Shown here in pieces: positions 1 through 7,343 of a DNA stretch of 10,000 bases. Origin of the DNA: Clostridia bacterium (GTDB lineage Bacteria > Bacillota > Clostridia > Christensenellales > Aristaeellaceae); contig JAFWBZ010000142.1 in the NCBI GenBank assembly GCA_017537105.1, positions 1-10,000 on the forward strand. Reading direction: 5' to 3'. Every line of letters starts with the position of its first letter. Within the stretch, counting starts at the first letter, position 1. The translations under genes were made by a program, and so were the position numbers. Below the pieces are notes generated by a model. The model searched no databases and had not been told where the DNA came from. It saw only the letters and a program-made list of their open reading frames with translations.

Positions 1-419
1 AGCTCAAGTCCCGCACCCGGGGCTACGCCTCCTTCGACTATGAATTGAAGGGTTACGTGCGCAGTGACCTGGTGAAGCTGGATATGCTCTTGAACGGCGA
101 GCAGTGCGACGCGCTGTCCATCATCGTGCACCGCGACCGCGCCTATCCCCGTGGGCGCTCCATCGCCGAGAAACTGAAGGAGGCTATCCCGCGCCAGCTG
201 TTCGAAATCCCGATCCAGGCCGCCATCGGCGGCAAGGTCATCGCCCGGGAGACCGTGAAGGCTCTGCGCAAGGACGTGCTGGCCAAGTGCTACGGCGGTG
301 ACATCTCCCGCAAGAAGAAGCTGCTGGAGAAGCAGAAGGAGGGCAAGAAGCGCATGCGCCAGGTGGGCAGCGTGGCCGTGCCCTCCGAGGCCTTTATGGC
401 TGTGCTGAAGATGGATTGA
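1..419 (+). CDS. lepA: Elongation factor 4 (LepA), C-terminal part, 5' end outside the window
   Basis: This is the last 138 codons of the ribosome-associated translational GTPase LepA/EF4, which acts on ribosomes in the cytoplasm and is linked to back-translocation or to late steps of 30S assembly. The reading frame is already open at base 3 (LKSRTRGYASFDYE...), so the gene begins upstream. The visible part is the end of the EF-G domain V-like region plus the LepA-specific C-terminal domain. It carries hallmark stretches such as SDLVKLD, VHRDRAYPRGR, PRQLFEIPIQAAIGGK, ARETVKALRKDVLAKCYGGD and the lysine-rich SRKKKLLEKQKEGKKRM. It ends in the family-typical EAFMAVLKMD, so the 3' end is intact. 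The GTPase domain is not visible. hemW follows after 11 nt, a pairing common in Firmicutes, which suggests co-transcription. Identification is near certain. Confidence 0.97.
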   Translation, partial: LKSRTRGYASFDYELKGYVRSDLVKLDMLLNGEQCDALSIIVHRDRAYPRGRSIAEKLKEAIPRQLFEIPIQAAIGGKVIARETVKALRKDVLAKCYGGDISRKKKLLEKQKEGKKRMRQVGSVAVPSEAFMAVLKMD

Positions 420-430
420 GGGGCGCAGGC

Positions 431-1564
431 ATGGATCCGCTTGCCATCTACATCCACGTGCCCTTTTGCGCCCGAAAATGCGCCTACTGCGATTTCGCCT
501 CCTTTTCCGGCAGAGAGGCGGATTGGCGCCGGTATTTTGAGGCGCTGTGGGCGGAGCTGGAGAGCTGGAGCCCCCGGCTGTCCGGATACGAAGTCGCTTC
601 GGTGTTCTTTGGAGGGGGCACGCCCACGCTGGTGCCGGGAGAATATATCGTCGAAACCCTTTCCCGGGCGCGGGCGATCGCGCCTTTCACTGCGGATGCG
701 GAGATCACCCTGGAGGGCAATCCCGGAACACTGACACCGGAGAAGCTGGCCGCGTACCGCTCGGCGGGGGTGAACCGCCTCTCGCTGGGGGCCCAGAGCT
801 TCGACGACCGCCTGCTCCGATCCCTGGGGCGCATCCACACGGCGGCGCAGATCGGCGAGGCGGTGCGCCTGGCCCGGACCGCCGGGTTTGGGAACATCAA
901 CCTGGATCTGATGTACGCGCTGCCGGGACAGGCGACGGAACAATGGCTTCACACGCTGGATGCCGCGGTATCGCTGGAGGTTCAGCACATCTCCGCATAC
1001 AGCCTGATCGTGGAGGAAGGGACGCCCATGGCGGACCGGGTCCGCCGGGGCGAGGCCGTCATCCCGGACGACGACGCCGTCAACGCCATGCAGCGCGCGG
1101 CCATCGACCGCCTCGCGGCGGCGGGCTATGGGCGCTATGAGATTTCGAATTACGCCCGGCCGGGCATCGAGTGCCGGCACAACCTGACCTATTGGCGCAG
1201 GGGCGACTATCTGGGGCTGGGCTGCGCGGCTCACTCGATGCTGCGGGAGACGCGCTTTTGCAATCCGGCGTCGCTGGACGCCTACCTTTCCGGCGAGCGC
1301 GAGGTCGACAAGCAGGTGCTCACCCGGGAGGATGCCATGGAGGAGACGGTGCTGCTCTCCACGCGCACTGCCCGGGGCATTGATCTGGAGAAATGGCGGC
1401 GCGACTACGGAACGCCCTTCGCGGAGGGGCGCGAAGAGATCATCGCGCGGCTGTCGGCCGCCGGATACATCGAAGCGGACGAAGGGAACCTGCGCCTCAC
1501 GCGCAGGGGATTCGAGGTACAGGATGCGGTGGTGCTCGCACTGCTGGAGGAACAGGGGCGATAG
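431..1564 (+). CDS. hemW: HemW, radical SAM heme chaperone (HemN-like)
   Basis: The 377-aa product is a radical SAM protein of the HemN/HemW family. The CX3CX2C cluster motif is at residues 13-20 (CARKCAYC), followed by Asp-Phe. True coproporphyrinogen dehydrogenase HemN has a fourth cysteine at that last place, so the Phe points to HemW. Other family marks are FFGGGTPTLV, the LEGNPGTLT strand, LSLGAQSFDDRLL, INLDLMYALPGQ, ISAYSLIVEEGTP, YEISNYARPG, and CRHNLTYWRRGDYLGLG before the HemN C-terminal winged-helix region. HemW binds heme and is thought to insert it into respiratory enzymes in the cytoplasm; older annotation calls it oxygen-independent coproporphyrinogen III oxidase. I chose ATG at 431 because GAGGGG (418-423) sits 7 nt upstream; the frame is open from a TTG at 416 but that has no ribosome site. 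The next gene starts 1 nt after the stop. Confidence 0.95.
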   Translation: MDPLAIYIHVPFCARKCAYCDFASFSGREADWRRYFEALWAELESWSPRLSGYEVASVFFGGGTPTLVPGEYIVETLSRARAIAPFTADAEITLEGNPGTLTPEKLAAYRSAGVNRLSLGAQSFDDRLLRSLGRIHTAAQIGEAVRLARTAGFGNINLDLMYALPGQATEQWLHTLDAAVSLEVQHISAYSLIVEEGTPMADRVRRGEAVIPDDDAVNAMQRAAIDRLAAAGYGRYEISNYARPGIECRHNLTYWRRGDYLGLGCAAHSMLRETRFCNPASLDAYLSGEREVDKQVLTREDAMEETVLLSTRTARGIDLEKWRRDYGTPFAEGREEIIARLSAAGYIEADEGNLRLTRRGFEVQDAVVLALLEEQGR

Positions 1565-1565
1565 G

Positions 1566-3290
1566 ATGATGAGGCTTTGGATCAGGAGCCTGGCGGCGCT
1601 GGCCTGCATGGCCCTGGCGCTGTGCTTGCCGGGCGTGGCTGCGCTTGCGGAGGGACAGGCTTCGTCGCTGGAGCTGCGCATACAGAATCAGGAGCAGGCG
1701 CTGGGCGAGGCGGTCGATGCCTCGCGCAAGGCGTCGGACATCACCCGGAAGTGCAAGATCCGAACCTCCGAGGACGACCGGGACCGGCTTACGGATTCCC
1801 ACGTGAATACCGGATGCAGGTTTGACGGCAAGACGGGCTGGATCACCGTGGAGATGCCCTCCGGCACCCGCCCCGGGGCGGTTCGCATCGAGTGGCTGTA
1901 CGATCCCACGGGCTATGAACTGATCGAATACAGCGCAGACGAGGCGGAGCTGCGCACGAGAACCCTGTCGGACACCTTTCCCGGCATCTATACCATGTTC
2001 GCGCTTCTTCCCGAGACCCGGTCCCTGCGCCTGAAGCTGACGGGCGGAGACCAGGTGGTGGTAAACCTCGCGGTGTATTCCGAGGGGGTGCTGCCCTACG
2101 ACGTCCAGACGTGGCTCCCTCCGGTGGAGAAGGCGGACATGATGGTGCTCTCCACCCATCAGGACGACGAGGTCATCTTCCTGGGCGGTACGATTCCCTA
2201 TTCCGATGTGGTGTGCAAGCGCCCGACGGTCACCGTGTACATGGCCAACTGCGGCCGCGAGCGCCGCAGGGAAGCGCTGGAGTGCCTGTGGGCGATGGGC
2301 AGCCGGAACTACCCGGAATTCATCAACCTGGAGGACGACAAGGTCGGCTCCATCGAAAAGGGCATCGCGCTGTGGGGCGGCAGGGACAACATCTTGAAGC
2401 TGCTGGTGGAGCGCATTCGCCGCTACAAGCCGGAGGTCATCGTGACGCAGGACTTCGATGGGGAGTACGGCCACAACCAGCACAAGATCGTGGCCCGGGC
2501 GACGCCCTACGCCGTGCAGGCGGCCGCGGACCCGACGCAGTATCCCGAGTCCTACGCGCAGTACGGCGCATGGCAGGTGAAGAAGCTCTACATCCACCTG
2601 TACCAGGATAACGAGATCCACATGGACTGGCACGCGGCGCAGCCCGCGCTGGGCGGGATGTCACTTTTGAAGGTCGCACAACTGGGCATGGAGAAACACG
2701 CCTCCCAGACGAAGTACTACAAGGTCAAGGACCAGAGTCAGTATGACAACTCGCGCTTCGGGCTGTACATGACCACCGTGGGCGCGGATGTGGCGAAGGA
2801 CGACTTCTTTGAGAACATCGATGCCGACGCTTCCGCAAGGTATCTGGCCGAGCAGGCCGTCGCAGCGAGGGAGATCCCGGCGCAGCCCGAAGGCGAATCG
2901 GGCGAAATCGCCGAGGCCTTGGAGGAAGCGCCTGCCGACGGGGAGACCGGAAGCGCGGCGGAACAGGATGCGGAGATTCTGAATGTCGAGGGGACGTCCG
3001 GCGCGTCGGACGATCCGACCGCCGCGCCGCCTGCGGAGGCGCCCTCGCAGCCGCGAACGGGAACCGGCGATTCGGGGGAGCGCCGCAGCGGCATCGGTCC
3101 CATCGCGATGGCCTGCGCAGGCGTCGCGGCGGCGGTCGGCGCCGGAGCATGGGCGCTTTCGCGCCGCAGCGGCGGTCGCAGGCGGAAAAAACGCAGGCAG
3201 GCCGGGGTTTACGGCCGGAGGACCGCGAAGGGGACCGCAAAGGCTCCGACGGGGAACACAACCAAGGGAAGACATGCCGCAAAGCGCTGA
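1566..3290 (+). CDS. Secreted, membrane-anchored PIG-L family deacetylase
   Basis: The 574-aa product is probably a zinc-dependent N-acetylglucosaminyl-type deacetylase working outside the membrane. Residues 1-28 form a signal peptide (MMRLWIRS, hydrophobic core, AALA/EG cleavage). Residues about 29-190 are a beta-rich region I cannot assign firmly; it may be a discoidin-like carbohydrate-binding fold. The PIG-L domain is at about 190-330: STHQDDEVIFLGG (H198, D200, D201), RERRREALECL, EVIVTQDFDGEYGHNQHKIV (H303, H306). In the family the first His, second Asp and last His bind zinc and the first Asp is catalytic; HQDDE replaces the usual HPDDE. After about residue 430 comes an Ala/Pro/Glu-rich linker, then a membrane segment (510-531) and a very basic tail (SRRSGGRRRKKRRQ onward), giving a type I topology. 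The substrate is unknown. The gene is nearly contiguous with hemW, with AGGGG at 1554-1558 as ribosome site; the second ATG at 1569 is also possible. Confidence 0.85.
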   Translation: MMRLWIRSLAALACMALALCLPGVAALAEGQASSLELRIQNQEQALGEAVDASRKASDITRKCKIRTSEDDRDRLTDSHVNTGCRFDGKTGWITVEMPSGTRPGAVRIEWLYDPTGYELIEYSADEAELRTRTLSDTFPGIYTMFALLPETRSLRLKLTGGDQVVVNLAVYSEGVLPYDVQTWLPPVEKADMMVLSTHQDDEVIFLGGTIPYSDVVCKRPTVTVYMANCGRERRREALECLWAMGSRNYPEFINLEDDKVGSIEKGIALWGGRDNILKLLVERIRRYKPEVIVTQDFDGEYGHNQHKIVARATPYAVQAAADPTQYPESYAQYGAWQVKKLYIHLYQDNEIHMDWHAAQPALGGMSLLKVAQLGMEKHASQTKYYKVKDQSQYDNSRFGLYMTTVGADVAKDDFFENIDADASARYLAEQAVAAREIPAQPEGESGEIAEALEEAPADGETGSAAEQDAEILNVEGTSGASDDPTAAPPAEAPSQPRTGTGDSGERRSGIGPIAMACAGVAAAVGAGAWALSRRSGGRRRKKRRQAGVYGRRTAKGTAKAPTGNTTKGRHAAKR

Positions 3291-3325
3291 AAACCAGGGG
3301 ATTCGTGTGCCCGGCGCGAATTGTC

Positions 3326-3349
3326 ATGGCGTTGTCAAATGAACGCCAT
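3326..3349. repeat. Perfect 8+8 bp inverted repeat in the upstream region of the CotH gene
   Basis: ATGGCGTT (3326-3333) is followed by an 8-base spacer and its exact reverse complement AACGCCAT (3342-3349). It lies at the start of an AT-rich island in otherwise GC-rich DNA and overlaps a TTGTCA hexamer that could be a -35 box. The arrangement resembles an operator for a dimeric regulator. It could also be a short hairpin ending the upstream transcript, but no T tract follows. The repeat itself is certain; its role is inferred. Confidence 0.5.
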
Positions 3350-3379
3350 AGATTGATAAAGAATGTTGTGTATTATACA
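3332..3379 (+). promoter_or_regulatory. Possible sigma-A-type promoter(s) for the CotH-VTC-DUF4956 cluster
   Basis: The stretch around 3350-3395 is markedly AT-rich and lies in the only sizeable gap between the hemW-linked operon and the next gene. Two overlapping arrangements are visible. One is TTGTCA (3332-3337), a 17-bp spacer and GATAAA (3355-3360). The other is TTGATA (3353-3358), a 15-bp spacer and TATACA (3374-3379), within TATTATAC. Neither is a perfect match, and a sporulation sigma factor cannot be excluded. Position and composition support a promoter; the exact boxes are a guess. Confidence 0.35.
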
Positions 3380-3465
3380 TTTGGGTTGTTTTCATTGCCG
3401 CGGATCGCGGGCATTCCGGCCCAGACGCCGCGAATGGCATGCGGACTGTGAAAAAGTGCGATAAC

Positions 3466-3480
3466 GGAGGCAAGGCTTTG
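3466..3480 (+). promoter_or_regulatory. Shine-Dalgarno site and TTG start that set the CotH gene start
   Basis: GGAGG (3466-3470) is followed by 7 nt and an in-frame TTG (3478-3480). The same frame has an ATG at 3439, but that has no purine-rich site at a useful distance. The TTG is therefore the likelier start. It gives an N-terminus that begins directly with a short basic tail before the membrane segment. Confidence 0.75.
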
Positions 3481-6400
3481 GCAAAACATGCGTCCATGAA
3501 CAGAAAATCCATACGCAGCGGCGGTCGCGCCGGGGGTCAGGCTCCGGTTTTGGCGACCGTTGCGGCGGTTTGCGCCCTGGCCGTGCTGGCCGGTGTATTG
3601 GCGCTGCTTCTGCCGAACGAGGGAAAGACGGAGGCCGCAGGGGCCGGCGCGCTGCGCATCAGCGAGGTCATGGCCTCCAACGGCTCCACCGTGCTCGGCG
3701 AGGACGGCGCCATGCCGGACTGGATCGAGCTGGAGAATATCTCGGAGGACGTCGTGGACCTGACCGGCTGCGCGCTGCTGACGGAGTCCAAGCCCTCCAA
3801 CGCCTTTGCCTTTCCCGGCGGGAAGCTCCAGCCGGGGGAATTCGTCGTGGTGCGCTGCGACGGCAGCGGCCAATCCCTCGTCAACGGAACGTATCACGCG
3901 CCCTTCCGGATCTCCGCCGCGGGCGAGACCATCGCGCTGCTGAACAAGCGCGGCGCCGGCATCGATCTCGTGGGAACCCCGTCCCTCGGGCGGGATCAGG
4001 TGTACTGCCGCGACGTGGCCGGGAACTGGAAGGTCAGCGATTATCCCACGCCCGGTGAGATCAATCGCACGGGGCTCGTGGAGAGCGATGCAGGAGAGGG
4101 CCGGGCCATCAAGGTGACGCCGGGAGTGGTGGAGATCAGCGAGGTCATGAGCAACAACGCCACCTTCTTCCCGGACGAGACCGGGGCCTGCCATGACTAC
4201 ATCGAGGTGCACAATATCTCCGACAGCGCAGTCAACCTGTCCGGCTGGGCGCTCTCGGACGCCCATGACAAGCTGATGCGCTGGCAGTTTCCGTCGGTGA
4301 CGCTGCCCGCGGGCGGCTGTCTGGCGGTGCACTGCTCCGGCGTCGACCGCAGGGAGAACACCGCACACCTGCACGCGAACTTCAAGCTCTCCAAGAAGGG
4401 AGAGGAGATCTACCTCACCGATCCGAACGGCATCACCCGATCGATGGTGAAGGTGCCGCCGCTGGAGGCGGATCAGGCCTATTCGAAGCTGGAGACCGGC
4501 TGGTCGAGCGCGTTCCTGCCGACCCCGGGGCAGCCGAACACCCGGTTTGGCGTGGATGCGGTGGGCGCTTTCTCGGCGGAGAACGCGCTGGGCGTGTACA
4601 TCACCGAGGTTCTGGCCAGCTCCAACAAATCCGACGACTGGATTGAACTCTACAACGGCTCCGGCGTCGCGGCGGACCTGTCCGGCTATGGATTGTCCGA
4701 CAATTCGGCGCGTCCCCGCAAGTGGCGGTTTCCCTCCGGAACGGTGCTGCAGCCCGGGCAGTATCTGGGCGTATTCGCCAACGGCACGGACATCACCTCG
4801 GAAGGGCGCATCGCCTCGAATTTCCGCCTCTCTGCCGAGGGCGGCTATTCCGTCACCCTGGCCGATCCCTCCGGCGCGATCCTCGATCGCCTCTTCGTGC
4901 CCGCGCAGTATCAGAACATCTCCTATGGGCGCACCGCTGATCTCAAGAGCCTGCGTTACTTTACTGCACCTACGCCGGGCGCGGCCAACGACGGCGCCTC
5001 CTGCTATGGGCGCGCTCCGCAGCCAATCTATTCGGTGTACGGCGGACTCTATTCCACCGGGGACGTGCTCTCCGTCGAGATGACCGTTCCGTCGGACTGC
5101 CGCATCTACTATACGCTGGACTGCACCGATCCCACGGAATCCAGCACGCCGTACACCGGCCCCATCAGCATCAGCGGCACGACGGTGCTGCGCACGCGGG
5201 TGTTCGGGGACGGATACCTGGAGTCGGTCATGGATGCCCAGAGCTACCTGTATGACGTCAACAACGCCGGCGGCACGGTGTTCGTGATGTCGCTGGTCTC
5301 CGACCCGTACAATCTCACCAGCGATGAGGCGGGCATCATGGTCAAGGGGCCGAACGCCGAGGCCACTTACCCCTACGGCTCCATGAACAAGGGCGCCAAC
5401 TTCTGGATGGATTGGGAGCGCGAGGCGCACATCGAGGTGTTCAATCCCGACGGCTCAACGATGATCTCCCAGGAGTGCGGCACCAAGCTGCACGGCCAGT
5501 ACAGCCGCGCTGAAAAGCAAAAGGCCTTCAAGATCATCGCCCGCGCCGAGTATGGCTCCAACCGGTTCCAGGCATCGATCTTCTCCCGGCGTCCCTACAC
5601 GGAGTACCAGTCCTTCCTGCTGCGCTCCTCCTCCGAGGACGGCAACAAGACGCGCATGCGCGACGCCGTGATGCAGCGCCTCGCGGCGGGCACCAGCGTG
5701 GACTACCAGGAGACGGAGATCGGCGGGCTCTACATCGACGGGGAGTACTGGGGCCACTACAACCTGCGCGAGCGCATCAACACCGCCCAGATCTGCCAGT
5801 GGGAGGGCTGGGAAGGTGAGGAGGACGACCTCGATCTGGTCAAGGCCAACACCAACACCATGCAGGGCTCCAATGAGACCATGGTGCGGCTGCTGGATTG
5901 GGTCAAGTCCCACAACATGAACACCGACGAGGCCTACCAGGTGCTCGATTCCGCGATTGACATCCAGAATTACATCGAGTACATGGCCGTGGAGATGTAT
6001 ACCGGTAACACCGACACCCTCAACGTGAAGCGCTACCGCAACCCCAAGCGGGACGGCAAGTGGCGCTGGGTGCTTTTCGATCTGGACTGGGGCTTCCACG
6101 AGGACACCAACTCCGTGCGCCGCTGGCTCGCGCCGGGCGGCATGGGCAACATGAAGCGCACGGACAACACGCTGTTCATCGCCTGCATGAAGAACGATAC
6201 CTTCCGGGACCGCTTCCTGACCCATTTGGGACAGCAGATGGCCACCACCTTCAGCCCGGAAAGCGTGCTTGGCCTGACGGAAGAGCTCTACAACGCGCTG
6301 AAGCCCCTTCTGCCGGACCAGTTTGCGCGCTGGGGACAGACCGAATCCGACTACAACCAGGCGATGCGGAAATTCACGAACTACATCAAATCCCGCCCCA

Positions 6401-6525
6401 GGCGCATGCTGCAATTCCTGAAGTATGCGGAAAATCTGCATCTGACGAAGGAAGAAATGGAGCGCTACTTCGGCGAAGTCATGGAGCGGGAGGGCGCGAC
6501 CTACGAAGCCATCAAAAAACCGTAA
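3478..6525 (+). CDS. Membrane-anchored lamin-tail / CotH kinase family protein
   Basis: The 1015-aa product has a short basic cytosolic tail (1-22), one membrane segment (23-45) and a large outer part. Three lamin tail domains start near residues 58 (ISEVMASNG...DWIELENIS), 218 (ISEVMSNNA...HDYIEVHN) and 371 (ITEVLASSN...DDWIELYNG). At about 518-587 is a chitobiase C-terminal-like beta domain (YYTLDCTDPT, TPYTGPISI). From about 602 comes a CotH domain: KLHGQYSR with K682/K685, RMRDAVMQRL, GLYIDGEYWGHYNLRERI (E765), GNTDTLN (N844, D846, N849) and LFDLDWGF (D868, D870). CotH of Bacillus subtilis is a spore-coat Ser kinase with an atypical kinase fold; the residues expected for ATP and metal binding appear present. 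Substrate and activity here are inferred. Lamin tail domains are Ig-like binding modules often found on secreted bacterial proteins. The VTC gene begins 12 nt after the stop, so the two are probably co-transcribed. Confidence 0.9.
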   Translation: MAKHASMNRKSIRSGGRAGGQAPVLATVAAVCALAVLAGVLALLLPNEGKTEAAGAGALRISEVMASNGSTVLGEDGAMPDWIELENISEDVVDLTGCALLTESKPSNAFAFPGGKLQPGEFVVVRCDGSGQSLVNGTYHAPFRISAAGETIALLNKRGAGIDLVGTPSLGRDQVYCRDVAGNWKVSDYPTPGEINRTGLVESDAGEGRAIKVTPGVVEISEVMSNNATFFPDETGACHDYIEVHNISDSAVNLSGWALSDAHDKLMRWQFPSVTLPAGGCLAVHCSGVDRRENTAHLHANFKLSKKGEEIYLTDPNGITRSMVKVPPLEADQAYSKLETGWSSAFLPTPGQPNTRFGVDAVGAFSAENALGVYITEVLASSNKSDDWIELYNGSGVAADLSGYGLSDNSARPRKWRFPSGTVLQPGQYLGVFANGTDITSEGRIASNFRLSAEGGYSVTLADPSGAILDRLFVPAQYQNISYGRTADLKSLRYFTAPTPGAANDGASCYGRAPQPIYSVYGGLYSTGDVLSVEMTVPSDCRIYYTLDCTDPTESSTPYTGPISISGTTVLRTRVFGDGYLESVMDAQSYLYDVNNAGGTVFVMSLVSDPYNLTSDEAGIMVKGPNAEATYPYGSMNKGANFWMDWEREAHIEVFNPDGSTMISQECGTKLHGQYSRAEKQKAFKIIARAEYGSNRFQASIFSRRPYTEYQSFLLRSSSEDGNKTRMRDAVMQRLAAGTSVDYQETEIGGLYIDGEYWGHYNLRERINTAQICQWEGWEGEEDDLDLVKANTNTMQGSNETMVRLLDWVKSHNMNTDEAYQVLDSAIDIQNYIEYMAVEMYTGNTDTLNVKRYRNPKRDGKWRWVLFDLDWGFHEDTNSVRRWLAPGGMGNMKRTDNTLFIACMKNDTFRDRFLTHLGQQMATTFSPESVLGLTEELYNALKPLLPDQFARWGQTESDYNQAMRKFTNYIKSRPRRMLQFLKYAENLHLTKEEMERYFGEVMEREGATYEAIKKP

Positions 6526-6537
6526 AGAGGGTTGGTT

Positions 6538-7242
6538 ATGCAGCAAAAGAGAAACGGCCTGCCTGCCCGGCACGAGCTGAAGTACTTCATCAATCCCGCG
6601 GAGTTGGAAGCGCTGCGCGCGCGGCTTCGACCGATGCTGCAGATGGACAGCCACTGCGCCGGAGGACGGCCGTATGTCATCCGCTCGCTGTACTTCGACG
6701 ATATTGCGGATTCCGCCTTTTACGACAAGCAGGCGGGCGTGATGCACCGCGACAAGTATCGCATCCGCATCTATCACTACTCCGACCGGGAGATCTTTCT
6801 GGAGCGCAAGCGCAAGCTGGGCGACCTGATTCAGAAGTCTTCGGTGCAGATCACCCGCCGGTTGTGCGACCAGCTCGTCGAGGGTGATCCCACGGGCCTG
6901 CAGCGCTCGGACAATCCGCTGCTCCAGGACATGTTTGTGCAGATGCGCACCCGGCTGCTGCGGCCCAGGGTCATCGTGGACTACGCCCGGGAGGCCTATC
7001 TCCACCCGGCGGAGGACACCCGGATCACCTTTGACCTGCATCTGCGATCCGGGCTGCACAGCGTCGATCTGTTCAACCCGGATCTGCCCACGGTGTGTCC
7101 GCACGACCGCAATGTGGAAATCCTGGAGGTCAAGTTCAACAACTACCTGCCGGACTACATCGCCAGGCTTTTGCACGGCGTGGAGGCGGAGCGCAGCGCG
7201 GTCTCCAAGTACATTCTCTGCCGCCGCTATGAGCCGCTGTAA
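6538..7242 (+). CDS. VTC-domain polyphosphate polymerase family protein
   Basis: The 234-aa product is a stand-alone VTC domain, the catalytic tunnel domain of yeast Vtc4, which builds polyphosphate from ATP. Visible family marks are RHELKY (11-16), IRSLYFDD (48-55), HRDKYRIRIYHY (70-81, with the paired Arg), FLERKRKLGD (87-96), RVIVDYAREAY (144-154), RITFDLHLRS (162-171), ILEVKF (195-200, with the metal-binding Glu) and VSKY (222-225). The basic and acidic residues that line the tunnel of this fold are therefore kept. It has no SPX domain and no membrane helix, so it should be cytosolic; the next gene, DUF4956, may supply the membrane part. I chose ATG 6538 because AGAGGG (6526-6531) is 6 nt upstream; a TTG at 6532 abuts the ribosome site and is unlikely. 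The substrate could be another nucleotide or polymer, but polyphosphate is the best family-based guess. Confidence 0.9.
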   Translation: MQQKRNGLPARHELKYFINPAELEALRARLRPMLQMDSHCAGGRPYVIRSLYFDDIADSAFYDKQAGVMHRDKYRIRIYHYSDREIFLERKRKLGDLIQKSSVQITRRLCDQLVEGDPTGLQRSDNPLLQDMFVQMRTRLLRPRVIVDYAREAYLHPAEDTRITFDLHLRSGLHSVDLFNPDLPTVCPHDRNVEILEVKFNNYLPDYIARLLHGVEAERSAVSKYILCRRYEPL

Positions 7243-7249
7243 GCGGCGG
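7221..7249 (+). other. GC-rich hairpin at the 3' end of the VTC gene
   Basis: CCGCCGCT (7221-7228) can pair with AGCGGCGG (7242-7249). A nested GCCGCT (7233-7238) can instead pair with AGCGGC (7242-7247) across a 3-nt loop. The structure spans the stop codon. No T tract follows, so it is not a classical terminator; it may slow decay or translation between VTC and DUF4956. It may also be chance, since part of it is coding. Confidence 0.3.
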
Positions 7250-7277
7250 GAACGCTAAACCCCATCGACGGGAATCC

Positions 7278-7295
7278 AACCGACTCGAGTCGGTT
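7278..7295. repeat. Perfect 18-bp palindrome between the VTC and DUF4956 genes
   Basis: AACCGACTCGAGTCGGTT reads the same on both strands with no spacer. It sits in a 101-bp gap about 49 bp before the DUF4956 start. In RNA it would form a 7-bp stem with a TCGA loop, but no T run follows. It could be an operator for a dimeric regulator giving this part of the operon separate control, or an RNA processing or attenuation hairpin. The symmetry is certain, the role is not. Confidence 0.55.
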
Positions 7296-7343
7296 TCAAG
7301 GTATCCACGGGCATGCCATTACAATACAGTAGGAGGAACTCTC

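Noticed and set aside
431..1564. HemN (oxygen-independent coproporphyrinogen III oxidase)
   Set aside because: The cluster motif lacks the fourth cysteine of HemN (Phe instead), and the HNLTYWRRGDYLGLG region and position after lepA fit HemW.
1332..1565. 5' extension of the PIG-L frame into hemW
   Set aside because: The extension translates into Arg-rich text with no domain and overlaps hemW. The ATG at 1566 gives a standard signal peptide.
3439..3477. Upstream ATG start for the CotH gene
   Set aside because: No ribosome site precedes it, while GGAGG lies 7 nt before the in-frame TTG at 3478.
3373..5430. Open frame of 685 codons on the - strand opposite the CotH gene
   Set aside because: It mirrors the codon pattern of a clearly recognisable + strand gene in GC-rich DNA and has no family motifs. 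The long - strand frames at 290-1681, 1497-2633, 5455-7176, 7296-8384 and 7985-9496 are rejected for the same reason.
7297..7325. Promoter before DUF4956 with TACAAT at 7320-7325
   Set aside because: The -10-like hexamer has no convincing -35 partner at 16-18 bp.
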